A stretch of DNA of 64,000 bases, taken from NCBI GenBank assembly GCA_049514435.1, contig JBEKVB010000010.1, positions 1-64,000 of the forward strand, given 5' to 3'. A program made the position numbers and the translations under genes. Positions 17,776 to 26,669 of this stretch are shown here, in pieces. The notes under the pieces are model-generated. The model ran no database searches. It was not told where the DNA came from and saw only the letters and a program-made list of their open reading frames with translations. This stretch comes from UBA4810 sp002479215 (GTDB taxonomy: Bacteria; Desulfobacterota; Syntrophia; Syntrophales; Smithellaceae). The stretch's first letter is position 1, and each line of letters starts with the position of its first letter.

Positions 17776-18361
17776 ATATGCCGGTTTTTGGCGACGTTTG
17801 GTGGCTTTTATGCTTGACAACACCATCATAACGATTGCTTTCTCTGTTCTTTTCATAATCTCAATAATAGCCTTCCTCTTTGGCGCGATGTCCGGCGACA
17901 GCAGCGAATGGCTTGCCGATTTAATCAATCCCACAAAATTTTCTGCAATGGCTATTTTTGTATGGTTCTTTTTTTTGATTATAACTATCGTCTATTTTAC
18001 TTACTTCCACGGCGCGACAGGCCGCACTCCGGGGAAGATGCTGCTTGGCTTGCAGGTTCTTTGTGCGGACGGAACGCCGCTGTCTTTCGGCATCGCTTTT
18101 TTAAGGTCGGTAGGTTATTTTGTCTCGAGTATATTTTACCTCGGCTTTATCTGGGCCGCTTTCGACAAGAGAAAACAGGGCTGGCACGATAAAATCGCTG
18201 GAACAGTTGTAATTATCCGGGAGCAAGAAAGTACAACCGCGGGCATATCAATTCCCGATCAGCCTGCGGTTTTACCGGAGCAGCAAAATTATAGCGGACA
18301 AACTGAAATGTTTAAGGGACAAATTAACCAGCCGGGGAAAATACCGGAAAATAATAGTTAA
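17762..18361 (+). CDS. RDD family membrane protein
   Basis: A 199-residue protein beginning with the RDD signature in the form YAGFWRRLVAFMLDNTII, where the Arg and Asp residues lie in the first helix. Hydrophobic segments follow at residues ~20-43 and ~60-82, then GRTPGKMLLGLQV and a third helix. The last ~50 residues are polar and rich in Gln and Pro. RDD proteins have been linked to transport in some bacteria, but their role is generally unclear. A strong AAAGGAGGT site lies within the end of rsmE. Confidence 0.88.
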   Translation: MPIYKYAGFWRRLVAFMLDNTIITIAFSVLFIISIIAFLFGAMSGDSSEWLADLINPTKFSAMAIFVWFFFLIITIVYFTYFHGATGRTPGKMLLGLQVLCADGTPLSFGIAFLRSVGYFVSSIFYLGFIWAAFDKRKQGWHDKIAGTVVIIREQESTTAGISIPDQPAVLPEQQNYSGQTEMFKGQINQPGKIPENNS

Positions 18362-18460
18362 CCGGAGAGCAGACGGGCGCAAGCGGCCAAAAAAGACCTT
18401 GACAAAAGAAACCATATTTTATAGACGATTGCAGCCTTTGCCAGGTTAAATTAATCCGGC

Positions 18461-18536
18461 GGGTCGGTAGCTCAGTCGGTAGAGCATCGGACTGAAAATC
18501 CGAGTGTCGGCAGTTCAATTCTGCCCTGACCCACCA
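18461..18536 (+). tRNA. tRNA-Phe (GAA)
   Basis: A complete cloverleaf: acceptor GGGTCGG pairs with CTGACCC, the anticodon loop CTGAAAA reads GAA, and the T arm is GGCAG TTCAATT CTGCC. The discriminator is A and the CCA end is encoded. A clear terminator follows 11 bases downstream. Confidence 0.97.
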
Positions 18537-18547
18537 TGAAACTGCAG

Positions 18548-18575
18548 GCCCTCCCTAAATAAGGAGGGCTTTTTT
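18548..18575 (+). terminator. Rho-independent terminator after tRNA-Phe
   Basis: A perfect 7-bp stem (GCCCTCC/GGAGGGC), an 8-base loop and a run of six T. It ends the tRNA-Phe transcript before the radical SAM gene. Confidence 0.93.
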
Positions 18576-18595
18576 AGTCCATCATCTTGGGGGTG

Positions 18596-19936
18596 ATGGA
18601 ACTAATAAGTGTGTCCATGACAAAACAAAAAATGAAAATCATGCTGGTCAATCCTCCTAACTGCGGTAAGAGCATTCCCGAGGAGGAATACGGCATTACT
18701 TCGCTTAAGCAACTCTTCAAGGGAGAACCTTTCAATCTCGAAGTCCTCGCCGGTCCTTTGCACGGTCATGAAGTAATGATTTTTGATCTCAAGTGCGAAA
18801 GCGAAGAGGCTTTTTGGACTGCCTTCGACGCGTTTGCGCCGGACGTTGTCGGTTTAACAGCCGTAACCTGCGAGGCTAATACCGTCATCCGCATAGCCTG
18901 CAAAATAAAAGAGAAAAGCAATCCCGTTGTCATTATCGGCGGCAATCACGCCACTTACGATCCTGCTTATTTTAACCGCGCCGAATTCGATTATATCGTT
19001 ATCGGTTTAGGGAAAAAAAGTTTCAGTGAATTGATCAGCCGTTTGGAGGAAGGCAAAAAAGGCGCTGGAATAGCCGGAGTGGCCCAAACCTCTCCCGGCA
19101 AACTGCTAGCCTATGTAACCAGAAATTATGATGAAACAGATTTGATGGATGACATCCCTCCCCGCTATGATCTGGTCGCCAAATATAGAAGCCAATATTT
19201 TCTGGAGCAATTGGGTCTGACGATGGGGTTTGTCATCACCGCCTACGGCTGCACGCATAAATGCTCTTTTTGTACTATCCCGGGAATGACGGGGGGAAAA
19301 TACCTGAATCACTCTATAGATGCCGTAATTCGTGACATCCAATTGCTCGGTGATATTTCCTTCATCAGGATGGTTGATGCCAACACCTTCGGCAATACGT
19401 CATTATCGCTTGACCTTTATAAAAAAATCATGCAATCCGGTATAGAGAAAAGATTCTTCGCCGATGTCCGTGCCGATACGATTGTCAAACACCCGGCTCT
19501 AATGAAAAAATGGAAGGAGGCGGGACTCTACGCGGTCGTTGTGGGCTTTGAAGATTTTCAGGACGCGCGCCTTGCCGCCTATAATAAAAAATATCAGGGT
19601 CATGTAATTAATGAAGCTATAAAAATTTTGCATGAATTGGGCATCGTCATTGTCGGTGATTTTATCGCCTCTCCCGAATATGAAGAGAGTGATTTTGAAA
19701 AATTAGAAAGCTTCATTGTCGCCAACAAAATTGAAATCCCGGTGATATCCGTTTTGACGCCCATTCCGGGAACGCCGCTTTACAGAAAAATGGAACAAAA
19801 TATAATCATTTCCGATTTGGATTATTACACTTTTACCAACGCGGTTACGGCGACAAAAATGCCCGAAGATTTATTTTACAGAACGTTTGCCGATCTGGTA
19901 AAAAGGCTTCATGATAAGCCGCACAGACCACAGTAA
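18596..19936 (+). CDS. B12-binding-type radical SAM protein
   Basis: A protein of about 446 residues. The N-terminal ~150 residues resemble a cobalamin-binding domain (MLVNPPN, DVVGLTAVTCEANT, VVIIGGNHATYDP). A radical SAM domain follows, with the cluster motif CTHKCSFC near residue 220, then GFEDFQ and LTPIPGTPLY segments typical of this superfamily. Such enzymes often methylate unreactive carbons or rearrange lipids, but the substrate cannot be read here. The start is uncertain: TTG 18587, ATG 18596 and ATG 18617 are in frame and none has an ideal ribosome site. A KAS III-like gene begins 13 bases after the stop, so a joint role in making or modifying an acyl compound is likely. Confidence 0.85.
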   Translation: MELISVSMTKQKMKIMLVNPPNCGKSIPEEEYGITSLKQLFKGEPFNLEVLAGPLHGHEVMIFDLKCESEEAFWTAFDAFAPDVVGLTAVTCEANTVIRIACKIKEKSNPVVIIGGNHATYDPAYFNRAEFDYIVIGLGKKSFSELISRLEEGKKGAGIAGVAQTSPGKLLAYVTRNYDETDLMDDIPPRYDLVAKYRSQYFLEQLGLTMGFVITAYGCTHKCSFCTIPGMTGGKYLNHSIDAVIRDIQLLGDISFIRMVDANTFGNTSLSLDLYKKIMQSGIEKRFFADVRADTIVKHPALMKKWKEAGLYAVVVGFEDFQDARLAAYNKKYQGHVINEAIKILHELGIVIVGDFIASPEYEESDFEKLESFIVANKIEIPVISVLTPIPGTPLYRKMEQNIIISDLDYYTFTNAVTATKMPEDLFYRTFADLVKRLHDKPHRPQ

Positions 19937-19949
19937 CGGAGGAAAATTA

Positions 19950-21092
19950 GTGCTAGTTTATATCAACGATATTGCCGCGTTTCTGCCTAATGAACCGGTG
20001 GGCAATGAGGAGATTGAAGATGTGTTGGGGAAGATTCATGATAATCGCTCCCGAATAAAATCAATGGTTCTCAAAAACAACGGGATACAAAAACGCTACT
20101 ACGCGATTGACCGCAAAACAGGGAAGCTTAATTATACCAACGCTCAGCTTACAGCGGAGGCAATCAAAAAATTAAAACCTTATGAAGGTTTTTCTATAAA
20201 CGATATTCAGTGCCTTTGCTGCGGCACGACCATCGCGGATGTCATCGCTCCCGGCCACGGACTGATGGTGATGGGTGAGCTGGGGATCGGGCCCTGCGAG
20301 GTTATTACCACATCGGGAATTTGTCTTTCCGGCATAACCTCCTTCAAAGCCGCTTATGCCAATGTCGCCCTGCAATTGAGCGATAACGCCGTGGCGACAG
20401 GTTCGGAACTGGCTTCATCGCTGATACGGTCTAATTTCTTTGAGCACCTCAAGGGCGATCCTGATTTCAAGAGGCATCCTATTCTTGCCTTTGAATCGGA
20501 TTTTTTGCGCTGGATGTTATCTGATGCTGCCGGAACGGTTTTTTTGTCCGGCAAAAAAAATGAAGGAAAAAAATCATTAAGAGTAGATTGGATCGAGCAT
20601 GTTTCTTACGCCGGGCAAATGGATGTCTGCATGTATGCGGGCGGTGTGAAAAAGGAAGATGGCACTGTCGTCGGCTGGCGACAGCTCGATTCGCTTCAGG
20701 AAGCTCTGGCCGGAAACTTTTTCGCGCTCAAACAAGATACCGAGCTTCTGGGTGAACATGTTGTGCGGATTACCGTAGATGAGACGCTTTCGCGTACTGT
20801 GAAAAAAAGAAAGATTAAACCGGAAGAAATCGATTGGTTTTTACCGCATTACTCATCGGAATATTTCCGCGATAAAATTCATGACGCTATGGCGGGCATC
20901 AATTTCCGCATACCCTACGAAAAATGGTTTACCAATCTTACCTATAAAGGCAATACCGGCGCCGCTTCCATTTACGTGATGATGGAAGAGCTATTTCACT
21001 CGGATAAATTGAAGGAAGGCCAGAGGATACTCTGCTATATTCCGGAAAGCGGCCGGTTCTCCGTAGCCTATATGCTCTTGACGGTTGTTTGA
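19950..21092 (+). CDS. Beta-ketoacyl-ACP synthase III-like (thiolase superfamily) enzyme
   Basis: A 380-residue thiolase-fold protein. The likely catalytic triad is visible: Cys in TTSGICLSGITSF, His in DWFLPHYSSEYF and Asn in YKGNTGAASIYV, matching KAS III (FabH-like) chemistry in which an acyl-CoA is condensed with malonyl-ACP. It is longer than housekeeping FabH (~320 residues) and closer in length to specialised KAS III proteins of secondary pathways. I chose GTG 19950 because GGAGG lies at 19938-19942, seven bases upstream; an earlier in-frame start inside the upstream gene is less likely. It is co-transcribed with the B12/radical SAM gene. The product is unknown. Confidence 0.85.
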   Translation: MLVYINDIAAFLPNEPVGNEEIEDVLGKIHDNRSRIKSMVLKNNGIQKRYYAIDRKTGKLNYTNAQLTAEAIKKLKPYEGFSINDIQCLCCGTTIADVIAPGHGLMVMGELGIGPCEVITTSGICLSGITSFKAAYANVALQLSDNAVATGSELASSLIRSNFFEHLKGDPDFKRHPILAFESDFLRWMLSDAAGTVFLSGKKNEGKKSLRVDWIEHVSYAGQMDVCMYAGGVKKEDGTVVGWRQLDSLQEALAGNFFALKQDTELLGEHVVRITVDETLSRTVKKRKIKPEEIDWFLPHYSSEYFRDKIHDAMAGINFRIPYEKWFTNLTYKGNTGAASIYVMMEELFHSDKLKEGQRILCYIPESGRFSVAYMLLTVV

Positions 21093-21282
21093 TCGTGGCT
21101 GTGTGGCTCATAACTTTTTGGATTTAACAAAAGGCATTCCATAATTCTCGCCTCTATTTTATATTCCTCTATAATACGACCCTATTATACAAAAAGTACT
21201 GACTTCAGTTAAGTTTTTGCGCTTATATAGTTATCGAATAGATTATATAAGTGATATATTTTAATATCATTTATGATTTAAC

Positions 21283-21311
21283 TTGACAGGCGGAGTTATT
21301 TATTCTGTACT
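21283..21311 (+). promoter_or_regulatory. Probable sigma-70 promoter of the ADP-forming synthetase gene
   Basis: A perfect -35 box TTGACA (21283-21288) and a -10 box TGTACT (21306-21311, four of six) are separated by 17 bases. They lie about 45 bases ahead of the start codon in an AT-rich 260-bp gap. Confidence 0.5.
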
Positions 21312-21355
21312 CCCGGTCATCATTTTGTAGAAGTTCATATTCAGGGAGATCGATA

Positions 21356-23503
21356 ATGTCTGAAAATCCTTTGCAATTGCTAATGAATCCGAAATCTATA
21401 GCTGTCGCGGGAGCAAACAATACTCCGACCAAGATGGGGACAATACAGGCTCTAAGTGTTTTGAAAGATGGCTACCGGGGCAAGTTCTATCCGATTCATC
21501 CCACGGAGAAAACAATTCTAGGGATTACAGCTTATGCCTCGCCGCAGGATTTACCCGAGGTTCCTGATCTGGCCTTGTTGATAGTTCCCATAAAAGCTGT
21601 TGTATCCCTTTTGGAGGATTTCGGCAAAATCGGCACGAAAAGGGCAATCGTCGTCACCGCCGGCTTCAGGGAAACGGGAGACGCCGGCCAGGATATGGAA
21701 AATAAGCTCAATGAAGTTGCTCGCCGTTATGGGATACGTTTTGTCGGCCCCAATTGTCTGGGCGTAATTAACAGTCAAATTTTTTTAAATACAACTGTCT
21801 ACCCCTTTCCTCAGAAGCCCGGCCTGCTTGGTTTTGCATCGCAGAGCGGCACTTATGTTACGCAAGTTCTTCCCTCTTTGAGAAAAAAAGGAATCCGTTT
21901 CAGTAAAGCCATCAGTTTAGGCAACGAAGCAAATATTGATATCGCGGATGCCTTGGAATTTTTGGGAGAGGATAAGCAAACCAAAGCGATTATACTTTAC
22001 ATTGAAGGAATTCGTGATGGACGAAGGTTTATAGAAATTGCCCGCAAAGTTACCCCACATAAACCCGTGTTGGCGCAATATGTCGGCGGTTCCGTATCCG
22101 GTGCCCGAGCCGGGATGAGCCACACAGGCGCCATGTCCGGACCAGATTTCCTTTATGATGGAATCTTCAAACAAGCAGGGATAATCCGCGTCGGTTCCGT
22201 GGAAGAGCTCTACGACCACGGCTGGACACTGGCCACGCAACCACTTCCACGGGGAAGGCGTGTCGGCGTCATCACCAACTCCGGCGGTCCGTCATCTTCC
22301 ATTTCTTATACTTGCGATTTAGTTGGCTTGGAAGTCCCCCGTTTTTCCGCCGGCCTGCAAAAAGAAATCAGGAAATACTTGCAACCCCATGCGGCTTCGG
22401 CCAATCCGGTAGATCTGACTTTTGATACAGGCATGAAAAAACTGGCGATAACTATTCCGGAGATTGTAATCAAAAGCGGGGAAGTGGATGCTCTAATCAT
22501 GCATGGAATAATGCATTCCGGTTTCCTGCGCGAAATTTATAGCCACGTTTTAGATTTTATCGGAGGTATTTCCTTTGAAGAATTTCTAAGTTTCACTGAT
22601 CCTGTAATTAAAGAGGTATTTGAGTTGCCTCTTAAATATAAAATACCGTTACTTATCTCGTCCTTTTTCGGTCAGGAAGACTCTTACACTAAAGGTTTTC
22701 AAGAAAATAACATCCCTGTTTTTTATTCCCCGGAAAAGGCTGCCCGTGCGTTGGGTTCTCTTTATCACTACAAACTAATCAAGGAACGGTCTTTGAATAA
22801 AAAAATTGTCCTGCCCAAAGTAAATCCGCAAGCCGTAAGCCTAATTCAGCAGGCGCAAGAAAATGGACAAAAAGCTCTGGATGAACACGCGGCCAAAATT
22901 TTGCTTGCCGCTTACGGTGTGCCGGTTACAAAGGAAGCATTGACAAAAACGGAAAATGAGGCACTTTCCGCCGCTTCCAAAATCGGTTATCCGGTTGTGC
23001 TCAAAGCCTGCCACTGGGAAATCATGCACAAGAGCGGCAAGGGACTCATAGCCTTAAACATAGAAGATGCCTCTAAGCTGAAAACAGCGTTTCAAGATAT
23101 TCAAAAAGCCGCGGGAAAAACAGTACCGGTGCTGGTTCAGGAAATGCTCGCCGGTAACCGGGAGTTTCTGGCCGGCATGACACGTTTTGCCGGATTTGGC
23201 GCGTGTGTGGTTTTTGGCCTGGGCGGAATTTTTACTGAGATTTACCGCGATACAACGATTCGGATGGCACCGCTTACCGCTGCCGACGCGCAAGAAATGT
23301 TTGCTGATCTCCGCGCCAGGAAACTTCTGGAAGAATTTCGGGGAATGCCGCCGGTGAAAATTGATGAGCTTGCCGGGATACTTCAAACAGTAGGAAATAT
23401 TTCCTTATTGCACCCGGAAATAGCCGAAATTGATTTAAATCCCATTATCATCAGCGGGGCTAAACCTGTTGTCGCCGATGCTTTAATTGTGCTGGAGGGC
23501 TAG
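21356..23503 (+). CDS. Acyl-CoA synthetase (ADP-forming), fused alpha-beta type
   Basis: A 715-residue protein with the order CoA-binding domain (SIAVAGANNTPTKMG), succinyl-CoA-ligase-like domains and a C-terminal ATP-grasp domain (residues ~500-715). SHTGAMSGPD carries the expected phospho-His. Enzymes of this family interconvert acyl-CoA + ADP + Pi with acid + ATP + CoA, and in anaerobes can conserve energy from acetyl-CoA or other acyl-CoAs. Acyl specificity is not readable. The start ATG follows CAGGGAGAT. It stands alone with its own promoter and is followed by a dispersed repeat. Confidence 0.92.
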   Translation: MSENPLQLLMNPKSIAVAGANNTPTKMGTIQALSVLKDGYRGKFYPIHPTEKTILGITAYASPQDLPEVPDLALLIVPIKAVVSLLEDFGKIGTKRAIVVTAGFRETGDAGQDMENKLNEVARRYGIRFVGPNCLGVINSQIFLNTTVYPFPQKPGLLGFASQSGTYVTQVLPSLRKKGIRFSKAISLGNEANIDIADALEFLGEDKQTKAIILYIEGIRDGRRFIEIARKVTPHKPVLAQYVGGSVSGARAGMSHTGAMSGPDFLYDGIFKQAGIIRVGSVEELYDHGWTLATQPLPRGRRVGVITNSGGPSSSISYTCDLVGLEVPRFSAGLQKEIRKYLQPHAASANPVDLTFDTGMKKLAITIPEIVIKSGEVDALIMHGIMHSGFLREIYSHVLDFIGGISFEEFLSFTDPVIKEVFELPLKYKIPLLISSFFGQEDSYTKGFQENNIPVFYSPEKAARALGSLYHYKLIKERSLNKKIVLPKVNPQAVSLIQQAQENGQKALDEHAAKILLAAYGVPVTKEALTKTENEALSAASKIGYPVVLKACHWEIMHKSGKGLIALNIEDASKLKTAFQDIQKAAGKTVPVLVQEMLAGNREFLAGMTRFAGFGACVVFGLGGIFTEIYRDTTIRMAPLTAADAQEMFADLRARKLLEEFRGMPPVKIDELAGILQTVGNISLLHPEIAEIDLNPIIISGAKPVVADALIVLEG

Positions 23504-23531
23504 CTCAGAAGAAATTAAAAGAATGATTTCT

Positions 23532-23671
23532 TTCGCGCTCAGAATCTTTCCCCGACCATGCAACCTCTCGCTTTGCTGCAAACGCAAAACTCACCACCAC
23601 GCTGGTTCAAACATTGCGTTTGCTATCACCAAGCTGCCAGGGCATGGTGCCCAGAAAAATCTTCGATTCGC
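23532..23671 (-). repeat. Dispersed repeat family 2, copy 2
   Basis: The reverse complement of this stretch aligns with 7685-7823 over about 140 bp. It lies between the converging ends of the acyl-CoA synthetase and S1-protein genes. Confidence 0.8.
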
Positions 23672-23716
23672 GATTCAATGAAATTCATTTTTTAAGAAAT
23701 CGGTCGGAAGAATATT

Positions 23717-24883
23717 CTAACGTTTTTTGCGTGATTTTTTGAATACATCGCCGAGAGTGCCCATCATCTCCGGCGCCTTGGCCATATAGCCCTTTAATTC
23801 TTCCTTTTCATTCGCGGGGTTTTCTTTTTCGTTTCCAGCAAGATCAAGAGAGATTCTTTTATTGGGCTGATCAATTTTTTCGATTCTTACTTCCAACTGC
23901 GCGTCCGGAGACAAAACATCGCGTGAATGTTTAATCTTCTTGCCGCGCGCCAGCTTGGAAATATGCAAAAGACCGTCAACCCCGGCTTCCAAGGTGACAA
24001 AAGCTCCAAAATCAGTCAGACGCGATACTTGGCCTTTATGGATACTTCCTTCGGGATATTTATTGCCGATTTCATTCCACGGATCAGGCAGAGTGTCCTT
24101 GAAAGACAGAGTAATGCGTTCATTTTCCCAATCAAGATTGATAATTTTTGCTTCTATTTTATCGCCCGGAAAATAGAGAGCCTTGGCATCTTGAACTCTT
24201 CCCCAGGCCATTTCGGAAACCGGCAACAGGGCTTGTATTCCTCCTATATCCACAAAAGCGCCGAAATTGCGGACGGCTTTGACTACACCATGGACAAGCA
24301 TACCTTTTTGCAAAGAACCTTTGAGCGCTTTGATTTTTTCCTGTTCTATTTTTTCAAGAAGGAGACGACGGGAAAGAACTATTGTGCGCCCGTTTTCCGC
24401 ATATTCGATAATCATAAAATCAAATTTTTTGCCGATATATAAGGCGACGTCATCGTTTTTTTTCGTATCTATCTGTGAGTAAGGACAGAAGCCGGCGGCG
24501 TTCGCGCTTATTTTGATCGCAAAGCCTCCTTTGATTTCTTTCTCCACGGTTGCTTCCAGCGGAATTTGTTTTTTGTAAGCGTTGAATAAATAATCGTCAA
24601 CGCTTTTGCGTGTCAGCAATTTGGTGGTAAAGAGTTTTTCACCGTGCTTCGAGGATAAAAAATAGGCCGTGACGGGATCACCTTCCTTTACAGTAAGGTT
24701 GCCTTCATCATCAAGAAGCTCTTTTTTATCGAGATAGCCTTCACTTTTTGCCCCCAGATCGAGGAATATCCATTCGGAAGTGATTTTTACGACAGTCGTA
24801 TCGACTTTTTCTCCCACAGAATAATGCCGGGGAGTGAGACTCGTTTCATCAAGTAACTCGGCAAAACTCTTTTCCTCTTCCAT
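23717..24883 (-). CDS. S1 RNA-binding domain protein (ribosomal protein S1-like)
   Basis: A 388-residue protein made of four S1 (OB-fold) repeats: residues ~20-90, ~100-170, ~195-265 and ~280-350. The last two are the best conserved (VVKAVRNFGAFVDIGGIQAL and VSRLTDFGAFVTLEAGVDGL). It is shorter than the six-domain ribosomal protein S1 of enterics and ends in a Lys/Arg-rich tail. It likely binds RNA in translation or RNA turnover. Whether it is the only S1 of this genome cannot be told. It is divergent from the aminotransferase gene, and a twin-hairpin repeat (24977-25053) lies in its upstream region. Confidence 0.88.
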   Translation of the reverse strand: MEEEKSFAELLDETSLTPRHYSVGEKVDTTVVKITSEWIFLDLGAKSEGYLDKKELLDDEGNLTVKEGDPVTAYFLSSKHGEKLFTTKLLTRKSVDDYLFNAYKKQIPLEATVEKEIKGGFAIKISANAAGFCPYSQIDTKKNDDVALYIGKKFDFMIIEYAENGRTIVLSRRLLLEKIEQEKIKALKGSLQKGMLVHGVVKAVRNFGAFVDIGGIQALLPVSEMAWGRVQDAKALYFPGDKIEAKIINLDWENERITLSFKDTLPDPWNEIGNKYPEGSIHKGQVSRLTDFGAFVTLEAGVDGLLHISKLARGKKIKHSRDVLSPDAQLEVRIEKIDQPNKRISLDLAGNEKENPANEKEELKGYMAKAPEMMGTLGDVFKKSRKKR

Positions 24884-24976
24884 AGGTCTTCCCCCATATC
24901 AAGAAGTAATGAAGTGCGCACTTCGGGCACACGTCTTTGATAACATGAAAAAAATAATTTGTCTTTGAAAAAATTA

Positions 24977-25053
24977 GTGAGACTCCAATTCCGAAAGTGT
25001 AGCGCAGCGGAATTGGTAAGTCGAACTATCCCGTAAGCGTAGCGAAACGGGAT
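24977..25053 (+). repeat. Twin-hairpin repeat (family 3), copy A
   Basis: The layout is GTGAGACTC, then hairpin 1 (CAATTCCG/CGGAATTG), a linker with AGTCGAA, then hairpin 2 (ATCCCGT/ACGGGAT with an AAGCG-AGCG loop). The same layout occurs at 26579-26667 (minus) and 29632-29725 (plus) with different but still complementary stems. Confidence 0.75.
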
Positions 25054-25147
25054 TGATGACACCATTTGCTTTATTTAAAAAAATCTGGATATTTAAATAA
25101 ATATGTATTATTAATGAATCAAGAATATCCAAGGAGTTAAATCACTT

Positions 25148-26452
25148 ATGCGCTTTGAAATTGCCCGTGGCGGTAGCGGCTTAACTTATGAAATCCGCAA
25201 TATCGTTCCGATAGCCGAAAAGCTCAAAGAATACGGGGTCAAGATTATAATGGAAAACATCGGTGATCCTGTCCAAAAGGGCGAGAAAATACCTAATTGG
25301 ATAAAAGATGTCCTGATCAATATATTAAAAGAAGATAGTTCCTACGCCTATTCGCCGACTAAAGGAATGGATGAGACGCGTAAATTTCTTGCCGACCGTC
25401 TGAACAAACGCGGTAAGGTTCAAATCACACCGGAAGATATAATTTTCTTTAACGGCCTAGGTGATGCCATCGCTCGTGCGTATAGCTCTATTCAAGTTGA
25501 CGCGCGCGTGATCATGCCGGAACCGACCTATTCCACACATTTTATGGCGGAAGTCCTGCACGCTTCATTTCCTCCCAACACATATCGTATGAATCCATAC
25601 AGCAATTGGTATCCGGATATGAAGGAGTTGGAACAGAAAGTTAAAAGTCATAAGTCAATCGTCGGCATTTTGGTGATCAATCCCGATAACCCGACGGGTT
25701 TTGTTTATCCGGTGGAAACGCTCAAGCAAATTGTGCAGATTGCTAAAGAAAATGATCTTTTTCTTGTCTTTGATGAAACATATATCAATATAGTTTACAA
25801 CGGCAAAAAAACCGTGCCGCTTTCCGATATTGTCGGCGACGTTCCCGCAATCAGTATGAAAGGCATTTCCAAAGAGCTTCCCTGGCCGGGTGCGCGCTGC
25901 GGATGGATCGAGGTTTATAACGCCGAAAAAGATCCGATCTTCGCCCGCTTCATCAACACAATCTTACATCAAAAAATGTCGGAAGTGTGTTCAACGACGC
26001 TGCCCCAAATAGCGATTCCCAGGATTATGTCCCATCCCGAATATCAGAATTATTTGGAGGAACGCAAACAGAATTACGAAAAGCTTTCCCAGATCGCTTA
26101 CGATATTTTAAAGGATGTTCCCTGTCTGATGGTGAATAAGACCAACGGCGCTTTTTACATGACGGTCGTTTTCAATGAATCGGCTCTTAATAGCCATCAA
26201 AGCCTGCACATCAAGAAAAAGGAAATAAGGGAATTTGTGGAAAATTTAGTTAAAGACACCATCGAATACGACAAACGATTTGTTTATTATCTATTGGCGG
26301 CCACAGGTATTTGCGTTGTGCCGTTGACGTCATTCTTTACCCCGCTGCTTGGTTTCCGCATGACGCTATTGGACAAGGACGAAGCGGAATTCAGATACGT
26401 AGTCAAAACCATCGCCGAAAAAATCGTGGAGTATATTGAGTCGGGGAAATAA
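25148..26452 (+). CDS. PLP-dependent aminotransferase (class I/II)
   Basis: A 434-residue fold-type I aminotransferase. Visible signatures are YSPTKGMDETRKFLA, the NPDNPTGFVYP cofactor-region motif, VFDETYINIVYNG with the pyridine-binding Asp, and SKELPWPGARCGW carrying the Schiff-base Lys. It probably transfers an amino group between an amino acid such as Asp, Ala or an aromatic and a 2-oxoacid; specificity cannot be read. The start ATG has AAGGAG upstream. A strong terminator begins at the stop codon, so it is a single-gene unit. Confidence 0.92.
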   Translation: MRFEIARGGSGLTYEIRNIVPIAEKLKEYGVKIIMENIGDPVQKGEKIPNWIKDVLINILKEDSSYAYSPTKGMDETRKFLADRLNKRGKVQITPEDIIFFNGLGDAIARAYSSIQVDARVIMPEPTYSTHFMAEVLHASFPPNTYRMNPYSNWYPDMKELEQKVKSHKSIVGILVINPDNPTGFVYPVETLKQIVQIAKENDLFLVFDETYINIVYNGKKTVPLSDIVGDVPAISMKGISKELPWPGARCGWIEVYNAEKDPIFARFINTILHQKMSEVCSTTLPQIAIPRIMSHPEYQNYLEERKQNYEKLSQIAYDILKDVPCLMVNKTNGAFYMTVVFNESALNSHQSLHIKKKEIREFVENLVKDTIEYDKRFVYYLLAATGICVVPLTSFFTPLLGFRMTLLDKDEAEFRYVVKTIAEKIVEYIESGK

Positions 26453-26495
26453 AAATTGCCGAAGGGATTTTGTAACGACCCTTCGGCAATTTTTT
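26452..26495 (+). terminator. Rho-independent terminator after the aminotransferase gene
   Basis: A stem of about 14 bp (AAATTGCCGAAGGG paired with CCCTTCGGCAATTT) is followed by a T run on the plus strand and preceded by an A run, so it could act in both directions between the converging aminotransferase and RRM genes. Confidence 0.93.
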
Positions 26496-26507
26496 CACTT
26501 AAAGTTA

Positions 26508-26535
26508 CAATCCCGATACACGTCGGTATCGGGAT
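26508..26535. repeat. 11-bp perfect hairpin
   Basis: AATCCCGATAC and GTATCGGGATT form a perfect stem with a 6-base loop. Its ATCCCG/CGGGAT arms resemble hairpin 2 of the neighbouring twin-hairpin repeat, so it may be an extra half-copy. Confidence 0.6.
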
Positions 26536-26578
26536 TAATTCGGCTAGCGCTGTAAACTTCACTCCGTTTGTTTTCAGC

Positions 26579-26667
26579 GAGTTTCATTATCCCAATGCGC
26601 TTCGCTTAGGGGATCAATTCGACTAACAAATTTCAGTGTACTACGTTTCTGAAATTTGAGTCTCATT
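26579..26667 (-). repeat. Twin-hairpin repeat (family 3), copy B
   Basis: Read on the minus strand: ATGAGACTC, hairpin 1 (AAATTTCAG/CTGAAATTT), a linker with AGTCGAA, hairpin 2 (ATCCC/GGGAT around AAGCGAAGCG). It ends just inside the gap after the RRM gene. Hairpin 1 differs from copies A and C in sequence but pairs perfectly. Confidence 0.75.
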
Positions 26668-26669
26668 GA

